Shown here: positions 22,949 to 31,426 of the stretch, one piece after another
Position numbering within the stretch: the stretch's first letter is position 1
Layout of the letters: every line of letters starts with the position of its first letter
Source of the DNA: Patescibacteria group bacterium
GTDB taxonomy: Bacteria > Patescibacteriota > Patescibacteriia > Patescibacteriales > UBA12465
DNA length: 39,287 nucleotides
Direction: 5' to 3'
NCBI GenBank assembly: GCA_016938835.1
Contig: JAFGTW010000029.1
Span: 1 to 39,287, forward strand
Notes under the pieces: model-generated
The model's input: only the letters and a program-made list of their open reading frames with translations
Databases searched by the model: none
Told to the model about the DNA's origin: nothing
Translations under genes and position numbers: made by a program

Positions 22949-23029
22949 ATGATTATCGTAGATGCGATGCTCAACATTTTTTATATTAAACCGGCTTGTC
23001 CGGAGGAAACAAGCATATGCCAAAAATAA
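22949..23029 (+). CDS. possible 26-codon leader ORF overlapping the next start
   Basis: An ATG only about 10 bases after the -10 opens a frame (MIIVDAMLNIFYIKPACPEE...) that ends in TAA at 23027-23029, 13 bases inside the next gene. It covers the Shine-Dalgarno hairpin of that gene. It has no Shine-Dalgarno itself and would be translated nearly leaderless. The coding status is uncertain; it may be chance. Confidence 0.3.
   Translation: MIIVDAMLNIFYIKPACPEETSICQK
22994..23019 (+). promoter_or_regulatory. Shine-Dalgarno displayed in a hairpin loop before the ATG
   Basis: GCTTGT (22994-22999) and ACAAGC (23009-23014) form a 6-bp stem enclosing CCGGAGGAA; the GGAGG (23002-23006) is 10 bases before the ATG at 23017. 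This strong ribosome-binding site fixes the start and is unlike the other genes of the window, which mostly lack one. Confidence 0.6.
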
Positions 23030-24495
23030 AAAAAGAGACAAGTCCTAAAAAGACTATAAAAAAGAGTCTCAAAACCACTACAAAAAAAACTGCAGCTAAG
23101 ACTCATCTCACCAAGAAAGAAAAAACCTTACCAAAAGCCCAAGCAATTACTATTGATGTTATTGCTGATGATGAAGAAATTTTATCTAGGCAAGGGTTTT
23201 CTGCTTTGCCAGATGATAATGTGGAAGAACGTGAAAACATGGATGTGCAAAAGAAGTTCTTTTCTGATTTAGTGGCAGAAATAAAGGATAAAAAAAATGA
23301 ACAAGCTTTTAATGATGATTTGCCCTTTCCAGCAGTTAAGGTTCCACATAAAAATAAAGTTGGTAAGTCTCTAGGTCTTTATCGGCGTATTGCTACCCAG
23401 TTTGTTTTGATAATAGGAATTTTTTTATTAGTAGTTGCATATTTCTTTTTGCCAAGTTTGAAAATATCCTTATATCCAGCGGCTGAAGCTGTCGTTGATA
23501 ATTTAAGTTTTCAAGTTATTTCTTCGGTTGATAATACGGAAAATAACTCTAATACTAGTCGTAGTCTTACTGGGCAATTACGTAGCATTCCTCTTAATGC
23601 TGAAAAAGTGTATGAAGCTAGCGGTGAAGAGATATTAGGTGAAGAAGTTATTGGTGAAGTCACCTTGCATAATGAATACAATAAAGATCAACCATTAGTA
23701 GCTAAAACTCGCTTGTTAAGTCCTGATAATAAGTTATTTCGCATTAAAGAGGCAGTGAATATACCGGCTGGCGGTACAGTTGTGGTATCAATTTATGCTG
23801 ATCAGGTTTCAGCTGATATGGCTATTGCTCCTACACGTTTTACCATTCCCGGTCTTTGGGTTGGTTTACAAGACAAAATTTATGCTACTAGCGATAGAGC
23901 TTTTGAATATCGTCATCAAATTAAATATTATGTAAAACAACGTGACTTAGACCAAGCTATGAATGATATTAAGGCGACTCTAGCAACTAAGGCTCAAGCA
24001 ACCATTGATTCATTGGATGTATCATCTCAAGCTTTAGCTTATGCCCTTGATGATGGTGCAGCCAGTATGGAGTTAGGGGCAAAATTAGGTGAGGAAACTT
24101 CAGATTTTATTGTTTCCGCTAGTAATAATTTAACATTAGCTTTTTTCTCTAAAAATCAAGCAGAGGCTTTAGTTAAGGCTAAGCTCGCCTTCCTTCTCCC
24201 TGATGATAAGAAATTATCAAATTTCAACAGTGATGATATCGTTTATCGTTTAGATTCATTTGATGATGAAAGTAATGTTGCTACAGTTACTGCTAGTTTT
24301 CGCGGTAGCATGTCATTACGCACAGACGCTGATATTATTGATCAAAAACAGTTAGTGAATCTAAACAGAGATCAAATATCTGAATACCTTAAAGCTTTTC
24401 CGGAAATAGCCTCATTTGATTTAGATTTTTTTCCTAGTTTTATGAAGAGGGCGCCAAGTTTAGCTGATCGTATTAAAGTTGAGGTTGTGCAATAA
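23017..24495 (+). CDS. membrane-anchored extracellular protein with Lys-rich cytosolic tail, possibly baseplate-J-like
   Basis: 492 residues from the ATG at 23017 (the frame is open back to a TTG at 22996, but the Shine-Dalgarno supports 23017). The first ~55 residues are Lys/Thr-rich (KIKKETSPKKTIKKSLKTTTKK), followed by an acidic segment and one membrane helix (~130-150). The outer part is beta-rich, with LVAKTRLLSPDNKLFRIKEA, VNIPAGGTVVVSIYADQ and PTRFTIPGL, which resembles the baseplate-J-like proteins frequent in Patescibacteria. The C-terminal half has repeated alpha/beta segments without a known motif. The protein is a probable cell-surface structure or adhesin component. The basic tail may bind nucleic acid or the envelope. 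Family assignment is tentative. Confidence 0.72.
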   Translation: MPKIKKETSPKKTIKKSLKTTTKKTAAKTHLTKKEKTLPKAQAITIDVIADDEEILSRQGFSALPDDNVEERENMDVQKKFFSDLVAEIKDKKNEQAFNDDLPFPAVKVPHKNKVGKSLGLYRRIATQFVLIIGIFLLVVAYFFLPSLKISLYPAAEAVVDNLSFQVISSVDNTENNSNTSRSLTGQLRSIPLNAEKVYEASGEEILGEEVIGEVTLHNEYNKDQPLVAKTRLLSPDNKLFRIKEAVNIPAGGTVVVSIYADQVSADMAIAPTRFTIPGLWVGLQDKIYATSDRAFEYRHQIKYYVKQRDLDQAMNDIKATLATKAQATIDSLDVSSQALAYALDDGAASMELGAKLGEETSDFIVSASNNLTLAFFSKNQAEALVKAKLAFLLPDDKKLSNFNSDDIVYRLDSFDDESNVATVTASFRGSMSLRTDADIIDQKQLVNLNRDQISEYLKAFPEIASFDLDFFPSFMKRAPSLADRIKVEVVQ

Positions 24496-24518
24496 TTCAA
24501 AATTATTCTTAGATATAT

Positions 24519-24549
24519 AAAAGACCGTTTTTTAAAACGGTCTTTTATT
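24519..24549. terminator. bidirectional terminator between convergent genes
   Basis: AAAAGACCGTTTT, two-base centre, AAAACGGTCTTTT: a perfect 13-bp stem, with T's on the plus side and T's on the minus side, between the gene at 23017 (+) and the aldolase gene (-). Confidence 0.88.
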
Positions 24550-24575
24550 ATTTGATGTTTTATTCTGCTTTAAAT

Positions 24576-25535
24576 TTAGAATGAAAAGAATCCTAACATT
24601 TTACCCTTTATTTTTTTCTTTTTATTATCTTTATTATTTAATATTACTAAAGCTTCTTTGTAACTTGCATTATTGTGGAGCATGGCTGTAATTGCCTTTC
24701 CTAGGGCAGTGGCCTCAGTCAGTGATCGTTGGTGCATATTCCTACCAACCGCTAAACCAGAGGAACCAGTTTTTAATTGTCGCCCTAGATGTTGTAATAA
24801 ATTTTTAGCTTCTTGCTTGCTACCGCCAACACAAATAACCTTTGTTCGCCCGGCAGCGTCAATCACTTCTTTAAATACTTCTGCCTTTTTATCAGTAGAG
24901 GCAATTTTATAGGGATATTTAACTTTAACAAAATCAGCACCCAGACAAGCAGCAACGCCAGCGCCACCAGCAATCAAATGAGGGTCGTCTTCATTTTTTA
25001 TTTTTGAATTGCGAGGATACATCCAAATAATAGCAAGCATGCCATTTTTATGAGCAGTTTGAATCATTGCAGAGGCTTCTTTTAGCATTTGTGCCTCTTG
25101 GCTGCTGCCCAGGTAAATAGTATAGCCAAGTCCTACAATCTTTAATTTACTTTGATCTTTAAAATTTATAATATTATCTAAATCTAACCAAGAGGAGCTA
25201 ATAGCGTCATCAATTTTGGTGTTAAGAGAACTTTTACCATTAATTTTAAGGATATAAGGTATTTGTTTATAATCTTGACCGTAATGCGATAGGAGTCCAA
25301 TGTGAGTAGCTAAAACTGCCCCTGGAACTTGTGAGGCAATTTTAAATAAATGTTCTGGGCTGTTGTCTTCAGGGCTAATACCGGTGCCGTAAAAATCATT
25401 ATTTAGATGTTCTACTTTTTGATCACCGGCAAATAAAAATAAGTGACCGCTATTTTTAGTGGCTAGTTTGTAATTTTTTAAGTAGGTGTCATATTGACGC
25501 TTAGGTACAGAGAGTGGTACTAAAATTTTAGACAT
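24576..25535 (-). CDS. class I fructose-bisphosphate aldolase (DhnA/archaeal type)
   Basis: 319 residues. Glycolytic aldol cleavage of fructose 1,6-bisphosphate via a Schiff base. The DhnA-family blocks are LFAGDQKVEHLN (~34-45), LATHIGLLSHYG (~75-85) and ECLGADFVKVKYPYKI-like segment GADFVKVKYP, where Lys204 or Lys206 would be the Schiff-base lysine. VICVGGSKQEAKNLL and GSSGLAVGRNMHQRSL make the C-terminal phosphate-binding strands. The C-terminus is lysine-rich (NNKDNKKKKIKGKMLGFF). The gene is transcribed divergently from the operon at 25598 behind a shared, symmetric promoter region. CPR bacteria often keep a short glycolysis, which fits. Confidence 0.88.
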   Translation of the reverse strand: MSKILVPLSVPKRQYDTYLKNYKLATKNSGHLFLFAGDQKVEHLNNDFYGTGISPEDNSPEHLFKIASQVPGAVLATHIGLLSHYGQDYKQIPYILKINGKSSLNTKIDDAISSSWLDLDNIINFKDQSKLKIVGLGYTIYLGSSQEAQMLKEASAMIQTAHKNGMLAIIWMYPRNSKIKNEDDPHLIAGGAGVAACLGADFVKVKYPYKIASTDKKAEVFKEVIDAAGRTKVICVGGSKQEAKNLLQHLGRQLKTGSSGLAVGRNMHQRSLTEATALGKAITAMLHNNASYKEALVILNNKDNKKKKIKGKMLGFFSF

Positions 25536-25553
25536 ATTGTTTATTTAAAAAGT

Positions 25554-25604
25554 TATACATTTATGATATAATCAGAATATTCTTAATTATATCATAAATG
25601 TATA
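25554..25604. promoter_or_regulatory. symmetric divergent promoter/operator region between aldolase and the 25598 operon
   Basis: Two 19-bp arms, 25554-25572 and 25586-25604, are perfect inverted copies (arm TATACATTTATGATATAAT), separated by 13 bases that contain the palindrome AGAATATTCT. Each arm carries TATAAT, one for each strand: plus -10 at 25567-25572 and minus -10 at 25591-25586. On the minus strand TTGTCC lies 17 bases upstream of its -10. The right arm ends in the first codons of the plus-strand gene. Confidence 0.75.
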
Positions 25605-26524
25605 TGCAGGACAAAGATAAGACAAAAAAAGAACTTGATTTAAATAAATATGAAGATCTTGAAGGAATAACTTTAAACAAAATGAATTTTGGCTTATGGT
25701 TATCTTTAAATAGAAAAAGAATTTGGAGAATAGTGACGATTTTATTAATAGTTGTTTCGGCGCTGATGTTTATTTATTCAACTTATAATTATATTTATTA
25801 TTTTCTTTATGGTCGTCAGGCCGATAAAGATCTAGCAAGTGAAATTACAAGCAATCAATTAGATACTGCTGTTTATCGCGAAAATAATACCCCTCAGGAT
25901 TTGGAGGTGGGAGCAGTTTTAATTTTTTCTGTTCAAGGAAAATATGATATTTTGGTGCCATTAAATAATATTAATACTAAGCATAGTGGTAGTTTTGATT
26001 TCTGTCTTCAAGACTCAGGTGGAGTTGATCTTATTTGTGACCATTCCTTTATTTTACCAGATAGTAAGAAATACTTAATCATTGTTGGCAAAGAGTTCGC
26101 AGCTCGTCCTCAAAGTTTAAAAATGGTAGTTAAAAATATTTTTTGGCAGCGCTTAAATGCTCATAATATTCCTGATTGGAATGAATATAAAAATAACTAT
26201 TTAAATTTAACAATTAGCGATTTAAAATATACCGCCCCTGATACGCTTAGTAAAAATCCTTTTCATTCCTTGAGTTTTAAAGCTACAAATTTTAGTCCCT
26301 ATCATTTTTCTAAATTGCCTCTAGATATAATTTTACATAATGGAGCGCTAATTAGCGGAGTAAATGTTTATAATTTAGATAACTTTTTATCAGGAGAGCA
26401 GCGGGAACTTAACTTTTCTTGGCCGGCAGCCGGTGAACGTGTTAGTCGTGTGGAAATATTACCAGATGTAAATATTTTGGATGCTCGAGTGTATTTGCCT
26501 TATCAAGGTGAAGTTCAGCCTTAG
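25598..26524 (+). CDS. single-pass membrane protein, unrecognised
   Basis: 308 residues (ATG at 25598; another ATG at 25604 is equally possible and drops two residues). A charged cytosolic N-terminus (QDKDKTKKELDLNKYEDLEG) precedes one membrane helix (~45-67), then an extracytoplasmic beta-rich domain with motifs such as LEVGAVLIFSVQGKYDILVPLNNIN, LKMVVKNIFWQR and a second domain with PFHSLSFKATNFSPYHFSKLPLDIIL that looks like an Ig-like fold. It overlaps the start of rodA by one base (TAGTG), so it is co-expressed with a cell-wall elongation gene and may serve the same machinery. No family is recognised. Confidence 0.68.
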   Translation: MYMQDKDKTKKELDLNKYEDLEGITLNKMNFGLWLSLNRKRIWRIVTILLIVVSALMFIYSTYNYIYYFLYGRQADKDLASEITSNQLDTAVYRENNTPQDLEVGAVLIFSVQGKYDILVPLNNINTKHSGSFDFCLQDSGGVDLICDHSFILPDSKKYLIIVGKEFAARPQSLKMVVKNIFWQRLNAHNIPDWNEYKNNYLNLTISDLKYTAPDTLSKNPFHSLSFKATNFSPYHFSKLPLDIILHNGALISGVNVYNLDNFLSGEQRELNFSWPAAGERVSRVEILPDVNILDARVYLPYQGEVQP

Positions 26525-27636
26525 TGTTTATGTGGACAAGAATAAAATTTTATTTAAAATCATTTGATTGGCTTTTATTAGCGGCCACTGTTTTGCTCTC
26601 AGCCTTTGGCTTGATGGAAATTTATAGTGTGGCTCTTGGTCAGGGGGATCTTAATCTGCTTAATTTTTATAAGCAGCTTTTATTTATCTTAATTGGTTTA
26701 GGGCTCATGTTCTTTTTTACTTTTGTTGATTATCGTTTTTTAAAAAGCTTGCGTTTTTATTTGTATGTCCTTGGTGTCTTGCTGTTAGTAGCTGTTTTAA
26801 TTTTTGGCTCGGATATTCGTGGAACGCGTGGCTGGTTTTATGTGGCTGGTTTCGGTATACAGCCAGTAGAATTTATTAAATTAATCTTGTTAATATTTTT
26901 AGCTGGTTATTTTGCCGATTTAGCTACTAAAGTGAAAACTTTGCGTCATTTTATTGTTTCTGCAATTAGTGTTGGTTTTTTGATGTTTTTGGTTTTATTA
27001 CAACCTGATTTTGGTTCAGCTTTAATTTTAGGAACAATTTGGTTGATTATGGTAATATTAGCAGGATTTCCAAAGAAGTATTTGTTGGCTATTTTTGCTT
27101 CAGTTTTAGTAATTTTTGTTCTATCTTGGTCTTTTTTCTTTAAAGATTACCAAAAAAATCGTATATTAACTTTTATTAATCCGGGTGAAAACGCTCTAGT
27201 TGAAGGTTATAACATTTCTCAGGCAATTATTGCCGTTGGTTCAGGTTCTTGGCATGGAAAGGGAGTCGGCCTAGGTTCACAGTCACAGTTAAAGTTTTTA
27301 CCGGAAGCTCAAAATGACTTTATTTTTGCGGTTATTGCTGAAGAATTGGGCTTTTTAGGAGTTAGCTTGGTCTTGTTATTCTTCGCTTTATTTTTTAGTC
27401 GTTGCATTGTCGCCGTTAAACATTTATCTAATGATTTCAGTATATATTTTGTGTTAGGAGCGGCGGGCTTGATTTTTATCCAAATGTTTATTAATATTGG
27501 TATGAACATTGGAATTATGCCCGTGGTCGGTTTGTCTTTACCATTTATCAGTTATGGAGGAAGTTCTATTTTTTTGTTGTTTATTTTAACTGGTATAATT
27601 GAGAATATTATTATTAAATCAAAAATTAACTATTAG
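26524..27636 (+). CDS. rodA: RodA/FtsW/SpoVE-family peptidoglycan polymerase
   Basis: 370 residues, about ten membrane segments. SEDS glycosyltransferase that polymerises lipid II during cell elongation or division. Family landmarks: SYGLMEIYS-like start (SAFGLMEIYSVAL), DIRGTRGWFYVAGFGIQPVEFIKL, LLQPDFGSALIL (conserved Asp), GKGVGLGSQSQLKFLPEAQNDFIFAVIAEELGFLG, and PVVGLSLPFISYGGSS near the C-terminus. RodA-like length and the GSQSQLKFLPEAQNDFI block favour RodA over FtsW, but no paired class B PBP is in the window. The start is GTG at 26524 overlapping the previous stop, or ATG at 26530. Confidence 0.93.
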   Translation: MFMWTRIKFYLKSFDWLLLAATVLLSAFGLMEIYSVALGQGDLNLLNFYKQLLFILIGLGLMFFFTFVDYRFLKSLRFYLYVLGVLLLVAVLIFGSDIRGTRGWFYVAGFGIQPVEFIKLILLIFLAGYFADLATKVKTLRHFIVSAISVGFLMFLVLLQPDFGSALILGTIWLIMVILAGFPKKYLLAIFASVLVIFVLSWSFFFKDYQKNRILTFINPGENALVEGYNISQAIIAVGSGSWHGKGVGLGSQSQLKFLPEAQNDFIFAVIAEELGFLGVSLVLLFFALFFSRCIVAVKHLSNDFSIYFVLGAAGLIFIQMFINIGMNIGIMPVVGLSLPFISYGGSSIFLLFILTGIIENIIIKSKINY

Positions 27637-27683
27637 CCGCCGTTAGCTGACACTGTTTTAGCCAAGGTGAGCCAGATAAAAGT

Positions 27684-28322
27684 ATGGAATTAAAATTATC
27701 TGCCGAAGTTAGGGCCAAAGATGAAAAGCTTGATAAGGATTCGATCCCTGGGGTTATCTATGGACGCGGACTTGAAAGTCGCTCTCTTAAACTAAATTAT
27801 AATGCTTTTGTAAAAGTATTTGCAGAAGCTGGAGAATCAAACTTAATCACTTTAAATTTTGATAAGCAAGACATCCCTGTTTTAGTTAAAGCTACCCAGA
27901 AACATCCCTTAAAGAATACCTATACTCATGTTGATTTTTATCAAGTAAACATGAAAGAAAAAGTAAAAGCTGAAGTGCCATTAGAATTCGTGGGCGAATC
28001 AAAGGTTGTTAAAGAGGGTAGTGGTATTTTCTCCATTATTATTGATGAAATTGGCGTTGAATGTTTACCTGGAGATTTAGTTGATCATATCGATGTAGAT
28101 ATTAGTGTTTTACAGGAATTTGGTGATGCTATTCGTTTAAGTGATATTAACTTGCCTCAGGGTATGGAGTTATTACACGATGGTACTGAGGTGATATGTA
28201 TGGTTGAAGAGCCAAAAAAAGTAGTAGAAGAAGCTCCAGTTGCTGAAGCCGAAGAAAAGACCGAGGCTAAGGCGGGTGAGGAAAAAGGTGAGTCTGAAAA
28301 GACTGAAGAAGAGAAGAAATAA
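27684..28322 (+). CDS. rplY: ribosomal protein bL25 (long, CTC-type)
   Basis: 212 residues. 5S rRNA-binding protein of the large subunit. The N-terminal L25 domain shows LKLSAEVRAKD, SIPGVIYGRGLESRSLKLNYNAF and VKATQKHPLKNTYTHVDFYQVN; the C-terminal TL5 domain includes VPLEFVGESKVVKEGSGIFSIIIDEIGVECLPGD-like strands and LPQGMELLHDGTEVICMVEEP. A long acidic tail (~180-212, EEAPVAEAEEKTEAKAGEEK) is typical of long bL25. It follows rodA by 47 bases that show no clear promoter; the DUF3048 gene starts 13 bases after it. Confidence 0.95.
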   Translation: MELKLSAEVRAKDEKLDKDSIPGVIYGRGLESRSLKLNYNAFVKVFAEAGESNLITLNFDKQDIPVLVKATQKHPLKNTYTHVDFYQVNMKEKVKAEVPLEFVGESKVVKEGSGIFSIIIDEIGVECLPGDLVDHIDVDISVLQEFGDAIRLSDINLPQGMELLHDGTEVICMVEEPKKVVEEAPVAEAEEKTEAKAGEEKGESEKTEEEKK

Positions 28323-28335
28323 ATTTATTGAAAAT

Positions 28336-29430
28336 ATGGGAGGGAATAGTAAAAAATATTTTACTAAAAAGGGACAGGCGATTTTAATCGCCTCCTTTTT
28401 TGTATTAATGATATCCGCACTTGGTTTATATTACTTTGTTTTTGTGCCCGATTGGCATTGGCTCAATGGATTATCACATTTGGAAGAAGAGACGGTGAAA
28501 ATTGATGAAGTGCCAGAAGATTTTGAATCACTTGATGAAGGTCTATGCGAGGGGTGTCAAAGACGTTGGCTTGATGGTGTGCAAGTTCCAACCGAAGAAG
28601 CAGATGTATTTCCAGTGGCAGTAATGATAGACAATGATGTTTTAGCCAGACCACAGGCTGGTTTAGCCAAAGCGTCCTTAGTTTATGAGGTTCCTGTTGA
28701 GGGCGGCATGACTCGTTATTTGGCTATTTATCCAAATAATATTAAGATTGAGTCAGTTGGACCAGTCCGAAGCGCTCGTCCATATTTTGTTAGTTTGGCT
28801 GCTGATTTGCAAGCTTTGTATTTACATTGCGGTGGCAGTCCTGAGGCTTTAGATAGAATTAAAAAATCCTCATTATATGATTTGAATGAATTTTATAATA
28901 GTCAATATTTTTGGCGTGTAAATGATGGCAGTCGAGAAGCGCCACATAATATTTTAACTAATTCTGATACTTGGCAGTCATATTTAGAAAAACAAGATTT
29001 GAGCGTTGCTAAGGTTGAAGCCTGGTTATTTAAAACGGAGGATATTCATGCAGAATCATCTCCAGATATTAGTATTTATTTTAGTGCTAATTTTCGAGCT
29101 TTGTGGCGATATAATGCTGAAAATAATAATTACCAGCGTTTTTTTAATGGTCTGGTCGCTCGGGATGAAAACGAGGAAATTTATGCCAAAAATATCATTA
29201 TTCAGTATATTGAAAGCGAAGTAACAGATGAAGTTGGACGCTTAGCTATTAATCTTCAAGGTAGTGGCGAGGCTTTATTTTGTGCTGATGGAGAATGCAA
29301 GGCGGTAACTTGGCATAAACAATCAAACCAACGCACCAAGTATTATTTTATTAACGGAGAGGAAATAAAATTAAATCCAGGGATTACCTGGATTGAGTTG
29401 GCTGATCAAAATACGAAAGTGAGTTATTAA
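28336..29430 (+). CDS. DUF3048-domain (YerB-like) membrane-anchored protein
   Basis: 364 residues from the ATG at 28336; the frame runs back to 28240, but those 32 residues are an arginine/lysine-rich out-of-frame reading of the rplY tail and are not believed. Membrane anchor at ~15-37 (AILIASFFVLMISALGLYYFVF). The N-terminal DUF3048 domain shows FPVAVMIDNDVLARPQAGLAKASLVYEVPVEGGMTRYLAIY and VGPVRSARPYFVSLAADLQALYLHCGGSPEAL; the C-terminal DUF3048_C part includes a WHKQSNQRTKYYF...PGITWIELAD end. The molecular role of the family is unknown. It closes the operon, converging with prmC 5 bases away, without a clear terminator. Confidence 0.85.
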   Translation: MGGNSKKYFTKKGQAILIASFFVLMISALGLYYFVFVPDWHWLNGLSHLEEETVKIDEVPEDFESLDEGLCEGCQRRWLDGVQVPTEEADVFPVAVMIDNDVLARPQAGLAKASLVYEVPVEGGMTRYLAIYPNNIKIESVGPVRSARPYFVSLAADLQALYLHCGGSPEALDRIKKSSLYDLNEFYNSQYFWRVNDGSREAPHNILTNSDTWQSYLEKQDLSVAKVEAWLFKTEDIHAESSPDISIYFSANFRALWRYNAENNNYQRFFNGLVARDENEEIYAKNIIIQYIESEVTDEVGRLAINLQGSGEALFCADGECKAVTWHKQSNQRTKYYFINGEEIKLNPGITWIELADQNTKVSY

Positions 29431-29434
29431 TTAT

Positions 29435-30301
29435 TTATTTTTTTATTACTTCAATAAAACGCGTCTGACCACTAAGGTCTGACGTTTTTTTAATTTGCAC
29501 TTCTGGAAAATTATTATTAACAGACTGAATTAATAGTTCGCTTTGCCAAGGATTAATTTCCATTATCAAGTGAAAGGGAATTAATTGACGGTTATTGTGT
29601 AAGGATTGTAATAACTCTATATATAAATCAAGACCGTCTTCTCCTCCTAGTAGAGCTAAATCTGGCTCCATAGTTATGCTTTTCTCCTGTTGGCGTTCAG
29701 AAGGGCTTAAATAAGGCAGATTGGCGGCAATAAAAAGTGATTTAAAGTGTTTTTTAGCAAGTGTAGAGATGAAAGGTTCAAGTAAGTTACCCTCTATAAA
29801 TTCAATCTTATCTTCTAAATTATGAGCCTTGGCATTGTCCTGGGCTATTTTTAAAGCCTTTGTTGAAATATCTCCGGCTAGAAATTTACTAGTTTTAAAA
29901 ATTTCTGTTGATAATTTTTTTATTTCCGCGGCAAGGCTAATAATAATAGCCCCCGAACCAGTACCAATATCCAAGCAGGCTGTTTTTCCTTGATTTTTTA
30001 GTAGATAATCCTTGGCTATGTCAACAATTAATTCTGTTTCTGGACGGGGAATTAAGACAGCACGTGAAACTTTGAAATTATAATTATAGAAAGATTGTTG
30101 GCCAATAATATAGGCAAGCGGCACTCCACTCTGTAAGAGTTTATAGTATTTAGTAAATTTAGACTCTTCTTGGTCTTGGAGTTTATATTCAGGATGACTA
30201 AGTAGCCAAGTTAATTCTTTTTTACAAACAAAAGCCAGGAGAATATTTATCTCCCGGCTAAAATTTTTATTTAAATTAAAATAGTCAGCTAAAGTAGGCA
30301 T
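29435..30301 (-). CDS. prmC: peptide chain release factor N5-glutamine methyltransferase
   Basis: 288 residues. SAM-dependent methylation of the GGQ glutamine in release factors. The N-terminal helical domain includes PLAYIIGQQSFYNYNFKVSRAVLIPRPETE. The SAM site is CLDIGTGSGAIIISLA. The catalytic motif, normally NPPY, reads NLPY here (AANLPYLSPSE). Downstream AGDISTKALKIAQDNA and MEINPWQSELL fit PrmC/HemK. It is directly after prfA (30305-31354) on the same strand, so enzyme and substrate are one operon. The P-to-L change is also the notable variant; see findings. Confidence 0.93.
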   Translation of the reverse strand: MPTLADYFNLNKNFSREINILLAFVCKKELTWLLSHPEYKLQDQEESKFTKYYKLLQSGVPLAYIIGQQSFYNYNFKVSRAVLIPRPETELIVDIAKDYLLKNQGKTACLDIGTGSGAIIISLAAEIKKLSTEIFKTSKFLAGDISTKALKIAQDNAKAHNLEDKIEFIEGNLLEPFISTLAKKHFKSLFIAANLPYLSPSERQQEKSITMEPDLALLGGEDGLDLYIELLQSLHNNRQLIPFHLIMEINPWQSELLIQSVNNNFPEVQIKKTSDLSGQTRFIEVIKK

Positions 30302-30304
30302 AAA

Positions 30305-31354
30305 TTAGGCACGGAAAGCTTTTTTAACTGTTTTGATGACGTCATCAATATCTCCTTCTAGGATTGTGTTTAAATTGTGCCAAGAATGACCAATGCGGTG
30401 ATCAGTTAAACGATCTTGAGGAAAATTATAGGTACGAATTTTATCGCTGCGATCACCAGCCCCAACCTGATCTTTACGGGCACTAGATTCTAAGGCCATG
30501 CGCTCTTCTTCTTGTTTGGCGAGTAAACGTGAACGTAGAACTATTAAAGCTTTTTCACGATTTTGGTGCTGTGATTTTTGATCTTGGCAACTAACAATAA
30601 TGCCGGTGGGAATATGTAAAACACGAATAGCGGAGTAGGTTGTATTAACGCTTTGTCCGCCAGGCCCGCTAGAACAAAAAGTATCAATGCGGATATCGGC
30701 CATATTTAGGGATATATCAACTTCTTCAGCTTCTGGTAAAACTACCACTGTGGCGGTTGAAGTATGAATTCGGCCTTGTTTTTCAGTTTCGGGAACGCGC
30801 TGAACACGATGAGTCCCAGCTTCATACTTTAAGGCGCCAAAACTACCCATCCCTTTAACGGTAAAAATAACTTCTTTAAAACCTCCTACGCCCACTGTAC
30901 TAGAGGAAATCATTTCTGTTTTCCAGTTCTGACGTTCGCAAAAACGAAGATACATACGAAATAAATCACCAGCAAAGAGAGCCGCCTCATCACCGCCAGT
31001 ACCCGCTCGAATTTCGATAATTGCATTCTTATGATCATTTGGCCCCTGGGGATGCCTTTCTTCTTCTATTTCTTCACTTATTTTAACTAATTGCTCTTCT
31101 AGACTTTTAAGATCCTCTTCGGCCATCTTTTTTATTTCTTCATCATTTTCTTGAGCCAGTAATTCCTTATTGTCGGCAATTTCCTTATTTAATCTTTCTT
31201 CTTCAGTAATGAGATAAATTAAATTCTTCATAGCTGAGTGTTTTTGAGAAATTTTAATCATCTCCTGAGGATTGTTCATGAGTTTTGGGTCGGATAATTG
31301 TTTCTCAATTTCTGCGAATTGTTGTTTTATTTCTTCGTACATACAAGGCGTCAT
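30305..31354 (-). CDS. prfA: peptide chain release factor 1
   Basis: 349 residues. Reads UAA and UAG and triggers peptide release. The recognition tripeptide, PAT or PVT in model organisms, is PET here ([16 protein letters not shown]). The catalytic loop is [18 protein letters not shown] with GGQ intact. N-terminal coiled-coil and [16 protein letters not shown] block match the family. Starts at ATG 31354 ([10 protein letters not shown]...) or, more like other family members, at 31342 (MYEEIKQQF). All stops in this window are UAA or UAG, consistent with RF1 alone being enough; no prfB is in view. Its start is 4 bases beyond the U-tract of a strong hairpin that follows rpmE. Confidence 0.97.
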   Translation of the reverse strand: MTPCMYEEIKQQFAEIEKQLSDPKLMNNPQEMIKISQKHSAMKNLIYLITEEERLNKEIADNKELLAQENDEEIKKMAEEDLKSLEEQLVKISEEIEEERHPQGPNDHKNAIIEIRAGTGGDEAALFAGDLFRMYLRFCERQNWKTEMISSSTVGVGGFKEVIFTVKGMGSFGALKYEAGTHRVQRVPETEKQGRIHTSTATVVVLPEAEEVDISLNMADIRIDTFCSSGPGGQSVNTTYSAIRVLHIPTGIIVSCQDQKSQHQNREKALIVLRSRLLAKQEEERMALESSARKDQVGAGDRSDKIRTYNFPQDRLTDHRIGHSWHNLNTILEGDIDDVIKTVKKAFRA

Positions 31355-31426
31355 TTTAAAAAAAATAATTAGTTCCTTTAATGATTATTTGGTATCAGTA
31401 ATACTGAATAATCAGGAACTAATTAT
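31355..31426 (-). terminator. strong hairpin with U-tract between rpmE and prfA (terminator or attenuator)
   Basis: Read on the minus strand, ATAATTAGTTCC + TGATTATT (31426-31407) pair with AATAATCA, a 5-base bulge, and GGAACTAATTAT (31389-31365), giving 20 bp closed by a 17-base loop that can form a further 4-bp stem (GTAT/ATAC). It is followed by eight T's (31365-31358), then the prfA ATG at 31354. See findings for why this is odd. Confidence 0.78.

Noticed and set aside
22996-23016. TTG start for the membrane-anchored protein
   Set aside because: The GGAGG at 23002 is correctly spaced for the ATG at 23017 and lies inside this putative extension.
28240-28335. N-terminal extension of the DUF3048 protein
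   Set aside because: It is an out-of-frame reading of the acidic bL25 tail, giving an implausible Arg/Lys-rich stretch; the ATG at 28336 starts before the membrane anchor.
29455-29500. Terminator between the DUF3048 gene and prmC
   Set aside because: The repeated GTCTGAC is a direct repeat and only a 4-bp stem forms; the bases are prmC codons.
30056-30071. Partial parS-like sequence GACAGCACGTGAAACT
   Set aside because: Only 10 of 16 bases match TGTTTCACGTGAAACA, one half is absent, and it lies inside prmC coding sequence 11 kb from parB.
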